Counted from the stretch's first letter, positions 25,801 to 39,103 are shown. The stretch is DNA of 64,000 bases from Hirsutella rhossiliensis (GCF_020360975.1 NW_025408670.1:3534001-3598000), one strand, 5' to 3'. The notes: generated by a model from the sequence alone, not told the origin. Numbers and translations are program-made.

Positions 25801-27900
25801 GAATAAATAAGATACCTTAATATAATATATATTAGAGCTTTCCTTAGTATTATAGGATACTATCGAATCTAGATTAAATAGTTCGCTATCTTAGTAAAAC
25901 CCCTTATAGACCTACTAAAAAAAGAAGTCTATTAAGAATAAGGAGACGAATAAATAAAAGCGATAGCTGCCCTTAAGGAAGCTATTACTAATCTAGTCTT
26001 TTTAGTATCCCTCGACGTCGGCCTAGGAAGAGGAGATATTATTCTAATATATAATACTAGTCTACTTAGCTAAGGGGTAGTCTTAATATAAATCGTCGAT
26101 AGAAAGAGGCGCCCTATAAGGTTCGAAAGTAAAATATAGTTATTAGTAGAAACTAAATATAATATAATAAAAAGGGAGTATAAGGCTATATTAAGTGCGC
26201 TTAGGAGACTAAGAATATACCTATATAGCGTATATTTTATCTTAGAAACTAACGTATAGGTCTTAGTCGATTTACTAAAAGGTGCCCTTAAAGACGTCCT
26301 TAAAGCTATAGTAACTTACTAAATAAGCTATATTTTCCTCTTTAACTTTACTATATAATACGTTAAAGGTAAGAAAAATAATATAGCTAATAGACTCTTA
26401 AGAAAGCTTAAAGGACCTTTTAATATGTTAGATAAGGAAATAAAAGGCGATATTAAAGAATTTATAGACTTCTACTTAAACGTAGTATAAGGGACTAAGC
26501 TATAAGGGGACTACTTAAAGGAATAGAGGATAATTATAGACTTCCTTTAAACGTTAAAACAGCCGAAGGGCCTTTTTAAATAAGTCTATAAGAAGCTATA
26601 TCTAAAGAGTTTAAATTTCTACGTTAAAGATTAAAAGCTTTAGTAACTCCCTAGGAAGGAAGAAAGGGGACCTATACTAGTTATAGATAACCTAAATAAA
26701 TAGAAAAGGATTATTATAAAGTACTATATATATATAGGATATAAAGGACGATAAGTTATATATACGTTCGTAAAGAATAAGTATTAGTAGGCTAGCTTTT
26801 AAAACGATATTTATAGCGTAATCTCTTCCTATAAAAAATACTAATACTTTACGACTAAGAGACCTTAGAAAGTTATAACTATAACCGCGCCTAGCTACCT
26901 TATAAGTAAGATTTACTTTAATAGCTAGTATATACTATCTAATTATAGGTATTTATACCTTATAAAGGTATAAGACGACCTTACTAGATTAGTAGAAGTA
27001 ACCTTAGTTAAAGAAATTACTATAGGAGCTATAACTAAATTTATACTCTTTATTATTTATAGGTACGGCGTAATACTATACGGTATAATTAATAAAAGGC
27101 CTAAAATAAAGAAAGACTTAAAGTATATCCTAGAGGATATAGGCGTTAAAGTTATTTAAACTTTAGTATATAATCTAAAAGTAAACGTAGTTATAGAATA
27201 AGGGTATTAATGGTTAATAATAGTACTTATAGAAATAGTAAAGAAAAAGGGTAAGTAGATTAAATACCTTAACTAAGTAATCCTTATAACCTAAATAGTA
27301 ATTAAAGAGTCTTATAAAATATTAGCTTTCTACCCACTATATAGATAGGAACCGGTACTACCTCTTAAGGTAAAATACCTAACTTAGCGACTAATCGATT
27401 AAGATAAAGTAAAGATAAAAGAAGAATTATTTAAAGTATAAGTATAAGTTTTAGAAAGGAAAGAAAAAGATATAAAAGAAGCTAAAAAAAGAGTAATAAG
27501 ATATTAAAATTAATTAATAAAGAGGATAGATAAAGCTAATAAGTATATAATAAGGAAAGAAATCTTATAACTTAAAGACCTTATCTTACTATTTAATATA
27601 AGACGATTAAATAATCTAAGGAGGTAAGCTAAGTATTAAATAAGGTAGAACGGTCCCTTTTAAGTAATATTATACTTAGAGTAGTCTAAGGTATATAAGA
27701 TTAAGACTTTAGATAGAATTATACTTAATAAGATAATTATAAGAGAGTATTTAAAGAAGTTTAAAAAGGATAAGGAAGGTTAGTAGTACTCTACTAAGGA
27801 TAACTAGTTACTTTAAGATAAGATTACTCTCGATAAAAGGAGGAAAGAAAAAATAATAAATAAAGTAGATAATTTACTACTCTTACTAAGTAGAGAAGCC
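22900..27900 (+). pseudogene. GypA-b pol remnant: protease, RT, RNase H, integrase
   Basis: Order is protease, RT, RNase H, integrase (Ty3/gypsy order). Near 23843-23857 the frame reads ALINT, the expected protease ALIDT with Asp changed to Asn. RT has a LLDLF-x-GY block near 25360 and the catalytic box FLNN-IGIKGP at 25552-25563, with both Asp codons changed by TGAT to TAAT. RNase H (about 26000-26420) includes ESKI, ETKYNI and LRRLRIYLY. Integrase (about 26560-27300) is followed by a long basic C-terminal region to about 27900. Frames are broken by many stops. Confidence 0.8.
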
Positions 27901-28061
27901 TCAGATTAGATAGTACTATAGTTATAACGACTCCTTAATAAACCTTAAAAGGATTAAAGCTAGAAAGAGGAAGAAGAGTAACTATAGATACCTAAGAAAG
28001 GCCTAAGGTATATAATCGAGGTTTAGCTACTATAACTTAGTAAAGTAAAAAAGGACCTTTA

Positions 28062-29790
28062 TATAAGAGCCTTAAAAATACTAATCTAATAAGAAAAGGA
28101 GGAGGTAAAAAGGAGCTAAGGAGGAAAAGGTAGTAAAGATAAAAATCTATAACTATTATAAGAAGTATACTAGAACCTAACTAATAACTAAAGTACTATT
28201 TAACTATTTAATCGAAGGATAACTATAATAGCTAAGATATTTATAAGCGCTTTACTAACTACCTTATCGTATTGAATTTTCTACTTAAAGCTCCCTAAGT
28301 AAATAAAGATAATATTTCCTACCCTTCCTTAATAATAACTTACCTTTTACTACCTTAAAGAAGATAAATAGAGATATAATTAAATAATAAAGTAAGAAAA
28401 CAAATATTCTTACTACCTACCTCCTTTAAGAATAGGAATTTTTACTTTATAGATAGGGATATCTATTCTTTATTATAAAAGGGGAGACCCGCTATAGTAA
28501 AAATAAACGCGCTTATAAGATAAATTTTAATATATTTTTAACTTATTAAATTAAACGTATATAACTTTAAAAGAAAAACTTTTACCGCTAAAGATAGCGA
28601 CTAAGTAAGACTACCTACTCTTAGTAAACTTATTATAGACTACTATAAAGCGAACTTAAAGACTATTTAATTATTACTTAAGGGAGAGCTCGTTAAACTT
28701 ATATAATCTCTTTCTAGGTAAAATAAGTATAAGGTTAATTTCCTCCCCTTCCTTTAAATCCTTAGTAGGACTAAAGGGATTAAGGATATTATAAAGAAGA
28801 TAAAGAGCGGTCTTATTATTAATATACTTATTATAAAATTTATTAGTCTTAAGGTTAGTATAGAAATTATAACTATATATATAGTTAGCGAATCTATTAA
28901 GGTTATAAGTAGCCTTATCGTATTTAAGGAAGTGCCGCTATTTATAAATAAGCGCTTTAGTCGAATCTTAGATATAGTTAGCGTAAGAGCTACTAATAGT
29001 ACTTAAAAGAGAGATATACTTATAAAAAGGAAATATAATATACTTATAAGTAGAAGTTATAGTTATTTAATAAGTTCGAATATACCCTTAATAAAAGCGA
29101 GGATTATAAGTTCTATATAAAGTAATTAAGACTACTTAAGAGTATTCTTACCGCCTTAAACTAAGCTAAGAAAAGAAGTATCTATATAGATAAGCGATTT
29201 TTATAGGGATATAGGTTACTAGCTAACGTCTATAATAAAGAGTATAGAAGATAATTTAATTATACTAACTTAGTATACTCTTAAGAAAGTAAGAGAGAGG
29301 AGAGTAACTATGCGCTTTAATCCTAATAATATTAAGAGCTTTTAATAAAACCTATAACTAAAATATAGTTTCTATATAAATTAAAAACCCTTAGTAACCG
29401 ATATTATTTTTACTATAAACCTAGGTCTCGAAGTAACTATAGATCTATAAAAGAAGATAGTTAGAACGAGCTAAGTAAGATTAAATAAGTTAAATAGTTA
29501 TTACTTAAAAGTACTTTATATAAAGAGAAAAGACCTTAGTATAATAATTTTAAGTAAGAAGAGTAGTAGTAATAAGGGAAGGTTATAAAAGAGTAGTTAA
29601 AGAGAGGTTAATAATATTTAATAGCTCTTTAGTTTTAAGTTTAGCGGTCTTATAAGATATAATAAGGAAGAAGAGGTAGTTATAAAAGGAGAAGATAAGA
29701 GGTAGCGGTCTAGAGAAATAAAGAAGATAGAGGAGAGAAGAGGAAGAAGAGGAATAGAAAAAGTAAAAAAGAAAAGAAAAGGGCGAAGAT
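28062..29790 (+). pseudogene. GypA ORF-A: unrecognised decayed ORF after integrase
   Basis: A plus-strand reading with mainly RIP-type stops runs through much of this stretch. Leu-rich helical segments lie around 28640-29000. At the end is a very basic tail (KRKKRNRKSKKEKKRAK, about 29730-29785) that looks like a nuclear-localisation or nucleic-acid-binding region. The same sequence is present reversed in GypA-c at about 61700-64000, so it belongs to the element. I do not recognise the family. It could be an accessory protein or a very long C-terminal part of pol. The exact frame and start are uncertain. Confidence 0.45.
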
Positions 29791-29954
29791 TAAATAGCTC
29801 CTTAATCGATAACCGGTAAAAGAAGCTATTTAAGCGTAACCCTTAAATACGCTTAAGACCTTACCGCTATAAAGGCAGGCTAAAGTAACTAATAACCGCG
29901 CGCTTCTATAACTATTTATTCCTCTTACTATACCCTCCTTCTTCCTTCCTTTTT

Positions 29955-30046
29955 CTTCCTTCTATATATATATATATACTTTATACGCTTCCTTACTTAT
30001 AACGATCCCCTCTATTAATATAACTCCTATATATATATATAATACC
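29955..30046. repeat. (TA)n simple repeats in the GypA extension
   Basis: Alternating TA runs at about 29963-29979 and 30031-30044 lie between ORF-A and ORF-B. Matching runs occur in GypA-c at about 61447-61461 and 61515-61529. Confidence 0.7.
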
Positions 30047-30129
30047 CTCTTAGCTTTTTAGCGTTATAACTTAAAACTACTTACCTTAACTATTTAATCT
30101 TAGCTTCTCCCTTTCTTTTACTTACTCTA

Positions 30130-32680
30130 CCCTTTCCTAAGATATAGTAGCGAACCTAAATAGTATCCTAGGCCTAGCTATAGACCTCCCTAAGAATACT
30201 ACTATCTTCTTTAGTATATTACTATTTAGGAGTAAGAGCTCTATTTTACCTACTTACTATAGTAAAGTTAAAGTAAAAGGCAGCGAAAGGCGCTTTTACG
30301 CTAATAATAAGGAAAGGTTTATAAACTAAGACCGATAAGACGTTTATAGGCAGAAGTAACCTCCTTAGTACGTTTATAGAGATCGTTAGTGCCCGATACT
30401 AATAGGCCCTATTAAGCGGCGGGATATTACCCTCGAAAACGCTTAGATAATATATAAGGGCGTTAAAAAAATAAATAGATTTACTAGGAATAAGGCCCGC
30501 TAGGAAGAGTATATCGTCGATATATATAACTTTCTCTATAGAGCTATTAATAAATAATACGCTATAAGCTTTAGCCTTAGCACGATAATTAAAATCTTAA
30601 TAAAAGGTATTAAGAACGCGGTATACCCCTTACTTTACCTACTATTAGTTTATACTAACTATTAAGGGGAACCTATTAAAGATATAGAAGATAGATATAA
30701 GAAGTACTATAAATACCTAAATAATAGGGAGTATTTAATTAAGTTTACCGCTCCTACCTTTAACCTTAGTCGCTTTACGTATAAATAAAAGTATATAACT
30801 AAAGTTATTAACTTTTTAGTAGGTATAAATAAAGGGGGACTCTACTAAGGGGCGTTCCTCTAAGACTATAGAGAAGGAAACTTAGTCGTTTTAATACTTA
30901 GAAAGAGGGATAATATACTAAACTCTATATATTCTTATAAGTATAGTAATAGTTTCTTTATATCCTCTAAGTTCCTTATAACTTTACCTATACGCTAGTC
31001 CCTTATATCGCTTAGTAAGAAGGGTAGGAATATAGCTACTTAGCCTTAATAATACTCTAATATTAGGTTAAAGGTATAGTTAGGCTATACTTTAAGATAA
31101 TTAAATAGTAATACCTAAAAGTTAAAGTAATTCTAGAGTAAAGGTATAAGGTAATATAAGAAGCCCTATAAATAGATAAGATCTTATACTAAAACTAGTA
31201 TTTCTTTAAGCTAGATAAGAGGATAATTATAAAAGGCTATATTAATAGGCTAATATATAGAATCTAAGCTATTATAGCGAACGAGCTTAATTATATATAA
31301 GCGATATTATAGGGTAGTAGAGTTTCTTAGTAGTTTAATAGTAGGGTTAGACGACTATAAAGGATACTATTTAATTAAGGTCTAACGACCTTTAATAAAG
31401 TCTTTCCTATAAGGATTCTTAGGAGCGAGCGGATTTACTAATATAACTATATTATCTTAAGAGACCTAGAAGAATAAGACTTCTAGGAAGTCCTAAAGGT
31501 AGTTAACCTCTTAGATAGGCCTACTAAATAAAGACTACCGCTCTAAAGAGATATAGAACTAGCTTATATAGTAAGGAAAGCGAGAAAGGAGCTATCTATA
31601 CTAACTACCCTTATAGAGTAACCTAACCCGATCGCTTAAGCTATACGCGGTTTCTTTATAAAACTCCTCCTTAAAAAGACCCCTAACTATTTAATTACGC
31701 CGATAGGAATTAAGAATAGACCTAGTCCTTTATTACCTTAAGCGTTAACTAAATTAAGCTCTTTATTTAAACTAAGTAGCCTTTCCTTAAGTAACCTTAA
31801 GATAGGATCCTTACCTTAGAGCCTATAAAAGAGAGAGCTAAGCGCCCCTATTAGTCCCTTTATTTATATAAAAACAATGCCTTTATTCTCCCCTTTTAAT
31901 ATATAGCTAATTAAGCCTACTCTTTACCTACTACTAATAACTCCTTTAAATATATAAAGGAGTAAAAGACTTATAACTATACCCCTACCGATAACCTAAT
32001 AAGGAGCTTATAAGGAAGAAAGGTAGATAGCCTAACTACTAACTCGCCCTAGGACTCCGAAATTACTAGGCGCTTAGTTAATTACCCTAAGGCTAAAGAC
32101 TTTAGTAACGCCTATAGTACGCCCTATTACTCCCTAAAAATAAAGTATAGTAATAGCCTTTCTAGCTATAGTCCTTATAAGGTTTATACTAGGTTTTAAA
32201 CCCTCCTAGGTTAAAGGAGTTAAAAACCTAGGAATATATTAAAACTACCGCTAGGATATTAATAACTATAATCCTATATATTTATATAAGACTATTAATA
32301 ATATAATAACGATTAGTTTATTAGACTCTATAGCTTATTTAATCTAGCTATACTTAAAGCTATAGACTAGTAAAGACGCTAATTACTTTATTTCCTTAAC
32401 GCTTTTAGGAATAATAAGCGTAAATACTTAAGAGCGTATATAGGGGGTAGTAGATAATTATCTAAAGAAGGAAGTACGCGAGTAAAAATAAGAAAGAGCT
32501 AAATAAGTAGCTTATAAGTAAAGGGAGGAATAAAGAACGTAAAGGGAAAGGATTATAGTAAAGGAGAAAAGTTCTATTAATAGTTTATTTACTTACTTAT
32601 ATACTTAGGAAGAGAGCCTTACTTATTATTATCGCGCCCTTTCTATTAGTATCTTAGGTCGGAAAGTTACTAAGGAGGAG
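30130..32680 (+). pseudogene. GypA ORF-B: unrecognised decayed ORF before the 3' LTR
   Basis: From about 30140 to 31100 one plus frame is readable with few non-RIP stops (for example NTTIFFSILLFRSKSSILP, then DIYNFLYRAINK). After that the frame is less clear. The last 350 bp read as a Lys/Arg/Glu/Gln-rich, probably coiled-coil tail (KKEVRE, ERAK, RERIIVKEK). Parallel sequence occurs in GypA-c (17724-19309, 47449-47897, 60306-60849). No known domain was recognised. It ends at the polypurine tract next to the LTR. Confidence 0.45.
32672..32680 (+). other. GypA-b polypurine tract
   Basis: AAGGAGGAG directly before the 3' LTR. The same tract, AAGGAAGAG, precedes the GypA-c LTR on the minus strand (17724-17732). 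It would prime plus-strand DNA synthesis. Confidence 0.75.
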
Positions 32681-33056
32681 TTTAATAGGTAAGATCGTAC
32701 CCTTATAGATATTAGCCTATTAAAAGAATAAGACCCTTAGTACTCCCCTTTTAACTTACTTCTAAGTATACTTAAAGGCGTTATAAAGACCTCGATTATC
32801 TAATTAAGTATTTTCCTTAATTATAGTTAATTTAAATTTTTATTTATCCCCTTTAAAGTAAATACTACTAGTTACGCGACTTTAATAGAGATAAAGAGGT
32901 ATAAAGTAAAGAAATCTCTAAGACTTATATTTATAACCTAAGGCCCTTAAAGCTATATACTAAACTAATAATTAGATAATTATATAGTTAATTACTCTAC
33001 TAATCCTTAGCTATATACTACGCGTGCTTTAAATATATACCCTTATCCCTATTAAA
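32681..33056 (+). repeat. GypA-b 3' LTR
   Basis: 376 bp, matching 20501-20876 from TTTAATAGG to CCCTATTAAA. Confidence 0.9.
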
Positions 33057-33330
33057 GTATATAATAAAGGCAAGGATAAATATAAGGCTAAGAAAAGCGA
33101 AATCCTTTATAACTATATCTTATATTAAGGGGACTACCTATCGTAGACCTTAACTTACCTTATAGCGAATAAAGCCTAGGAAAAAGTAAGGGAAAACTAC
33201 CCGCGATAACCTTAATAGTTCGCGAACTCTTAGACTTATACTAAGTAATAGGTACTACTTACTATCGAAACCTAAGGCGTTCCTAAGCTAACTATAGTCC
33301 GGAAGTAAGGACTAAGTAGACCGCGCTAAA
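33057..33330 (+). pseudogene. LINE-A ORF1, C-terminal zinc-knuckle portion
   Basis: Continuation of ORF1 after the GypA-b insertion. The first frame reads NKGKDKYKAKKSE and then a Cys/His-like series, with Tyr at the Cys positions, resembling the second and third CCHC knuckles at the end of Tad-type ORF1 proteins. The end is not sharply defined. Confidence 0.55.
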
Positions 33331-33689
33331 ATAAGAGGTTAAGCTTAAGATACTTACTAGCTAGTAGGACTAAGGAGGCCGAACTAAGTATAAACGATAT
33401 TTATAGGTATAGTAGATAAAAAAGCGCTAAGAGATAGAGCGCCTCCCTCCCTATATAGATAAACCCTTTTACCCCGACCCCTCCTATATATAACTAAAAG
33501 TACTATTCTAGAATATATAAAAGAGATATAAGCTAGCTTAGTTAGCGCTTTACTATTAAGCTAGCTTTAACTTAATAGTACTATAGGAAGTAGAAGCTAC
33601 GCTAGGAGGCGGGGCCCTACCCCTTAGAGCGGCGCCTTATAGCTTAGTTTATAAGGAGGGGAGGTACGCGCTATATATATATAAAAGGC

Positions 33690-36600
33690 TTAGGCTAAGG
33701 ACTTAGTCGCCCTAGTTTAGACTAAACTAAAGCGAGGTAAATTTTAGGGATAGTACTAAACTAATAGCGATTTACTTACTACTAAGGGCCGCGAGAGCTA
33801 GAGCGTTACGAGACCTAAGTATAGTTAAACTAGAGCACCTTATAGTAATAGTAAGGGACTTTAATATCTATTACCCGCTCTAAGATAGATATAATAGAAC
33901 CTTAGATAGGGCGATATAACTTATATAAGAGGTAATAAGACTATAACTTAAACTCGTTACCTTAAGAGGGGAGTATATAAGAATTTTCTATAGCTAAAGA
34001 GATAGTATTATTAACTTAGCTTAGGTAATACTAAAGACTAAGATATAGTATACTAGGCCTAACTTAGACCTAACTAGGTTAAATTATATCCCCTAGACTA
34101 TTATATTATAGGTTAATACTTAGGCTTAAGCGCTTAAACCGGCCTTAAGGTAGAAAGAAGTAAAAGTAAAGCTAGTTAAAGCCGAGACTATATCCTAGCT
34201 AGGGCTATACTAGCTAACGCTTTAAACGCCTAAGAATATTAACTAAGACCTAGACTATATCTTTACTACCTTAGTATAGATCGCGAAAGCTATAGTTTTA
34301 TATTAAGGGCGAGTATTACTTAAGGGCAATATATAGTTTACCTTAAAGGTAAGAAGGGCAATAAGGGAGGCTAAGAGGGTAAGGAGGAAGTATAAGTAGG
34401 AAAGGAGTAAGGTAAACTAAGAAGACCTATATAAAGTAACTATAGCTTAAAAGTAAACTATCTATAAGGTAAGGAAGGCCTATTAGCGCGAGTTCCTAAA
34501 GGAATTTAGCGCCGATAATACTAAGCTTTAAAATATAAAGAGGTAGGCTAGACTCTATAGTAAGCTACTACTAGAACCGACTTATATCCCGCCGCTAGTT
34601 AAGGAGGGCGAGGACTAACTAATAAAAACCTTTAAAGGGAAGGCCTAGATACTAGCCGCTAAGTTCTTCCTACTAAAGGCTAGTATAACTTAAGGGCTAC
34701 CTTAGCCTATAGCTAAGGCGACCTTTATAGTCGACTAATAGATCTAACTAGCTAATATCGTAGTAGCGCTAAGTAAGATAGTAAGCTAAAACGCGGCGGG
34801 TCTAAATAGTATCCCCTTAAGGTTTATTAAGAAGTATAGACTAGCCTTAGTTTAGCGACTAGCTATAATCTTTAACGCCTATACCTAACTTTTATATTTC
34901 CTAGGCTAGTTTTATAGCGCGAATATAGTAGTAATTTAAAAGCTAGGTAAGAGGCTAGAAGCCTATTATATAGTAGGGGGATAGAGACCTATTTCCCTCC
35001 TACTTATAGTAGGGAAAGTACTTAAGTAGATACTAGCTTAGAAGATCGCGGGAGTAGTAAAAGCGAACGGTATCCTACTAAATAGATAAATAGGAAATAA
35101 GAGGGAACGCTTTATAAAGGCGGCGATCCTATTAGTAACGGAACTAGTATACGCGACCTAGGCCTATAAAGGCATTATATTATTCCTATAGCTAAATATT
35201 AAAAGCGTATTTAATATAGTTAACTATAATAAGCTTATAAGGGAACTAAAGCTTAAGGGATACCTTAGATAGCTTACGAGCTTAATATAGAGCTTTATAA
35301 GTAATAGAAAATCAACCCTTTACTTTAATAAAAGGACCTTAAAACTAACTTAGGTGCTAGTAAGAGTCCCTTAAGGCTCCCCCTTATCCTTAATCCTATT
35401 TTTATACTATATAACCCCTTTATATAAAAGGCTTAGTATAATATATAGTATTTATACTATTAGCTTCGCCGATAATATAAATATAGTTAGTATTAGACCT
35501 AATAAGGCTAGTATAGTAGCGCGCTTAAAGAAGGCCTAGAAAGTATACGCGGAGTAAGCGACTAAGTTTATAGTTACTTTTAGACTATTAAAGAGCGAGT
35601 TAATATACTTTATATAGAGGAGATAAGCGATAATAACGCTAGTTAGCCTTAAAGCTAACGTAGTAATACTAGTCTAAGAAGCCTACTGACTAAGGGTTTA
35701 AGTATACCGGAAATTACGTTAAAAGGTATACTTAAAATAGCTCTAAGTAAAGATAAAGCGATAGACTATAGCCTTAACTAAGCTCGCAGCGTCTATATAG
35801 GGCTATACCTTACTAGGCGCTAAGGAAGTCTATAGTAAGGTAATCTAGTCCTTAATCTCTTACGCTATAGTTATATTTTATAAGATAACGCTTATAAAAG
35901 GGAAACTATATAAGATCGCGCGGGACCTAGTATAAGACTAGTTAGCTTACCTCTAGGTAGTAATAAGTACCTATCGCGCGACCTTAGTTTACTAAGTAGA
36001 AGTAGATATATAGGTGCCCTTAATCGACCTTTACTTAAACTAAAGAATAACGGATACCCTTTAAAGGTTAAAAGACTTAGGGCTCTTAAGCTAAATTTAA
36101 CGCGCGTTTAATACGGTCGCGGATATACTTAAAAGGAGGCGACGCTAGAGGGAGAATAGGCTATTAGCAGCGCTATTACCTAGTAGGCCCCCCCTTATAA
36201 AAGAGATAAGGGGGGTCTAGAGCTAGATAAGATCGGACGACCTCTTAGATAAAGTTAAGTCGCTTAAAAGGCTAAATAAGGAATAGGCCGCTTAGTAGAA
36301 CGCTAAGGAAGACGCGATTTAATAATACTAAACTACCCTTTACCTTATTAACTTCCTATTATAATTTAATAAAGCGATAACGCTAAACTACTATAAGGGC
36401 CTCCCTAAGTATATTAGCATAGTAATTACTTAAATATATATAGGAAAGATTAGGCTTAATAACTTCCTCTTTAATTAATAGGTCCTTAGTATAGTCTCGC
36501 TAATATATACCTATAGATAAAAGTAAGATACTATCTACTATATAATAATTAACTACTTACTAATAGTAAAGGTAAGGGAGTTCCTTTTAATATAGGCCTA

Positions 36601-36690
36601 GGATATAAGTAATATAAGAGCGGGCCTTTAAAGAAAAAAGATAGTAGCGCCGCTAGTATAATAGTTCCTTTACTTAAGTAGGCTCCGCTA
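33690..36690 (+). pseudogene. LINE-A ORF2: endonuclease and reverse transcriptase
   Basis: ORF2 cleaves the target and copies the RNA there. An apurinic-type endonuclease motif reads RDFNIYYPL (about 33855), where GDFNxHHPLW is typical. RT begins near 34700; RPISLLLIVGKVLK lies near 34990. The catalytic box FADN is at 35465-35476, where FADD is expected; the second Asp was lost through TGAT to TAAT. Near 36490 is the C-terminal Cys/His motif and after it the helix typical of the end of fungal LINE ORF2. No separate RNase H domain was recognised, in contrast to LINE-B. Many RIP stops. Confidence 0.8.
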
Positions 36691-36699
36691 GTTCGACTT

Positions 36700-38243
36700 A
36701 GCTTAGAAGCTATATATAGATAAGCCGGATAATAGGACTAGGGTCGTACTAAAGATAAAGCGGCCCTAACTAAGACTACCTTAGCTAACTACTTCCCTTA
36801 CTAAGGCGACCTAGGAAAAAGAAAGGACTTATAATAATAAAACTATATTATTAGCTAAACTAAACCTAAACTAAGTATAAACCTCGCGGCTTAAACTATA
36901 GACTAAATAAAACTAATAAGACCTAACTAAGCTAGCCTTAATAGCTATAGAATAAGACCTACTACTAAAAGACTATAACTAAATAAGACTTAACCTAGAA
37001 CTAAACTAAGATAGAGCTAATAACTAGCCCTTAAACTACGACCTTAGCTTAACTTATTAGTAGTAACGTCTGCCTTACTATCGCGGCGGGAACGATAGGA
37101 CCCCCTTAAGGTAGTACGCGGGGTATAAGAGGGAGTAACCTAAGACTTATAAGGAGTATAGGGACTACTACTACTATAAGAAGCTTAATAATAGCTAGCT
37201 AAGCTTAACCTTAAACTTAAACTAAAGCTAGCCTAGACGGCTAGCTTATAAGATAGAGTAACGACTAGGGTCTATATTAAGGTAGGACCTACTTTAGCGG
37301 CGGCGTAAAAGCGTTTACTATAGCCTATACTATAACTATAGATTTAATCGATATTAAGACTAGTAATTATCTTAGCTAAGACTAAACCGCGATAACTATA
37401 AATACGCTACTAAACGAAGTTAAGAGCGTTAGTAGGGTCGCTAAGCGATATAAAATAAGGATACTTTAAGGCGGGCTCGGCGATAAGAGAACTACTAAGC
37501 TATAGCTCGGCGTTAGAGCTAATAGCGGGTAATAAGGCGGGATCTTATACCGGCCTTAGGGCGACTATAGGTATAAGGATAGCGGCGGACTCCCTAGCCT
37601 TAGCCTTAAATAGAGCCTTAGACGTAATAGCTACCTTACCCTTACCTTTACCCTTACCCTTCCCTTTATCGGAAGGGGCTAGGGCTAGACTAGGCCTAAG
37701 AAGATTAAAACTACTATTATCCTTACTACTATAGTTATCGCCGGCGATAGGATAGAAATAGTTAGTAAGATCGTTAACCGCTATAAGAGTCTTTTAAGTA
37801 ACTAAGAGCGACTTAGGCCTAACCTAAGCTAAGGTCTTAATAGTATCGCTAAACTTACTTAAGTGCTTTTTTAAGGACTTATATATATAGCGGGTATTAT
37901 CTATAAAATAGGTAAAAGCTAAGGCGAGCGTCTTAATATTCTTAGTAACTATAGCTAGACTAAGGGCGGACTTACTTAACGCGCCCTTACCCTTAGCGGT
38001 AAGGGCCTTCTAACTAGCGTAAATATAAGTTTTTAAAGTAGCGCGGTAAAAGCGCTCTTATACCGAGCCCTTAATAAGGGAGGGGCGGTCGACCTTAAAC
38101 TAAGCTTAGTAGAGGGTATAAGCGGCCTCCTTACCCTTAAAGGTAATCTAGAATATAAATTAGTACTAAACTTAGACTATACTATAGTAGGACGGGGTTA
38201 TTTACCTAGTAATAGGACTAGTTAAATTTAGTATAAGTAATAT
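36700..38243 (-). other. Unclassified segment with minus-strand coding signal
   Basis: This sits between LINE-A ORF2 and R1 copy 3. The minus strand gives a long reading, interrupted mainly by TAG/TAA, that contains a GKGKGKGKGKGK run (complement of about 37640-37675) followed by Ala/Pro-rich sequence. It could be LINE-A 3' sequence, or the gag of another element inserted in LINE-A in the opposite direction. I cannot tell which. Confidence 0.35.
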
Positions 38244-38653
38244 TATCGCGAAGCGTAGCTTAATTTCGTAGTTCTCGGAGATATCCCTTAGTACGAGGGA
38301 CTAAGGAAGCTAAAAACACCCGGTATAGAAGAAGGAAGAAGGAGCTAAAAAGAGGTATAGAAAGGAGGGTAGGGGGTATAAGGGGAAGTAGAAGTAGCGA
38401 TAGCTTCTTATAGAGGTAGCGAAAGATAAGACGGATATACCGGTAACGGCTAGAAAAGAAGGGAAAAAACTAGTAAAAAGCTCGGTAGTTAAAAGGATAT
38501 TAATAGCTTCTTTAAGTAGGATCTTCTTTATTAATTAAGATGCTAGATAGGTATAAAGAGGGGCGTTAGATAGAGGAAAGAAGGAAAATTAAGGTAATAT
38601 AATAATCACCCCCCTACTATAATTACTACTCCTATAAGAATTAAATCTCTCTA

Positions 38654-39103
38654 TATAACGACCGGTATTATTCCTAAGGGATAAACCTATTAAGGAGTTT
38701 ATATTAGTAGATATAATAGGGCGTAGTCTAAGCAATAATATATATATTATATTAGTAATAAGTTAGAGGTCGTAGACCGTAGACTATAACTAGGTAATTA
38801 GAATTAAAGATAGAATCGTAATAAAGATCTATATTAAAAGCTAGAGAGCTATCTATGTAAAGGAGTAAAAGTAGGTAGCTATATATACCCGTAGAGACTG
38901 TCCTTAGATTATAGGCCTAGCTATGATCCCTAACGTTGGATTGTATAGAGCGCAGTAATCTCGTTAATCCTAGATTACTTAGATCTCTGCGATCCCCTCG
39001 ATCCTATATCTATTAGATAGTCGTGCCGACTATTTATCCGTTAGACCGTGTTACGTGCTTAACGCGGTCGACCGTTAGCGGCCTAGTAGCCGTGGTCGTA
39101 ATA
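38654..39103 (-). repeat. GypC 3' LTR
   Basis: 450 bp, ending GTCGTAATA next to the polypurine tract. It keeps more CpA/TpG than the 5' LTR (for example GCGCAGTAATC and GAGACTGTCC). Confidence 0.9.

Larger units (their letters stand above)
20501..33056 (+). mobile_element. GypA-b: complete 12.5-kb Ty3/gypsy element
   Basis: LTRs of 376 bp at both ends, gag, protease, RT, RNase H, integrase, then a 4.6-kb extension with two more decayed ORFs, then the polypurine tract and 3' LTR. It lies in LINE-A ORF1. The flanks read AGTATAATAT before and GTATATAATA after; a 4-bp duplication (ATAT/GTAT) is possible but not certain. 12.5 kb is long for a gypsy. The extension is also present in GypA-c, so it is not a private insertion of this copy. 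Confidence 0.85.

Noticed and set aside
29955..30046. Origin or centromere signal from (TA)n runs
   Set aside because: They recur at the same place in GypA-c and are part of the transposon.
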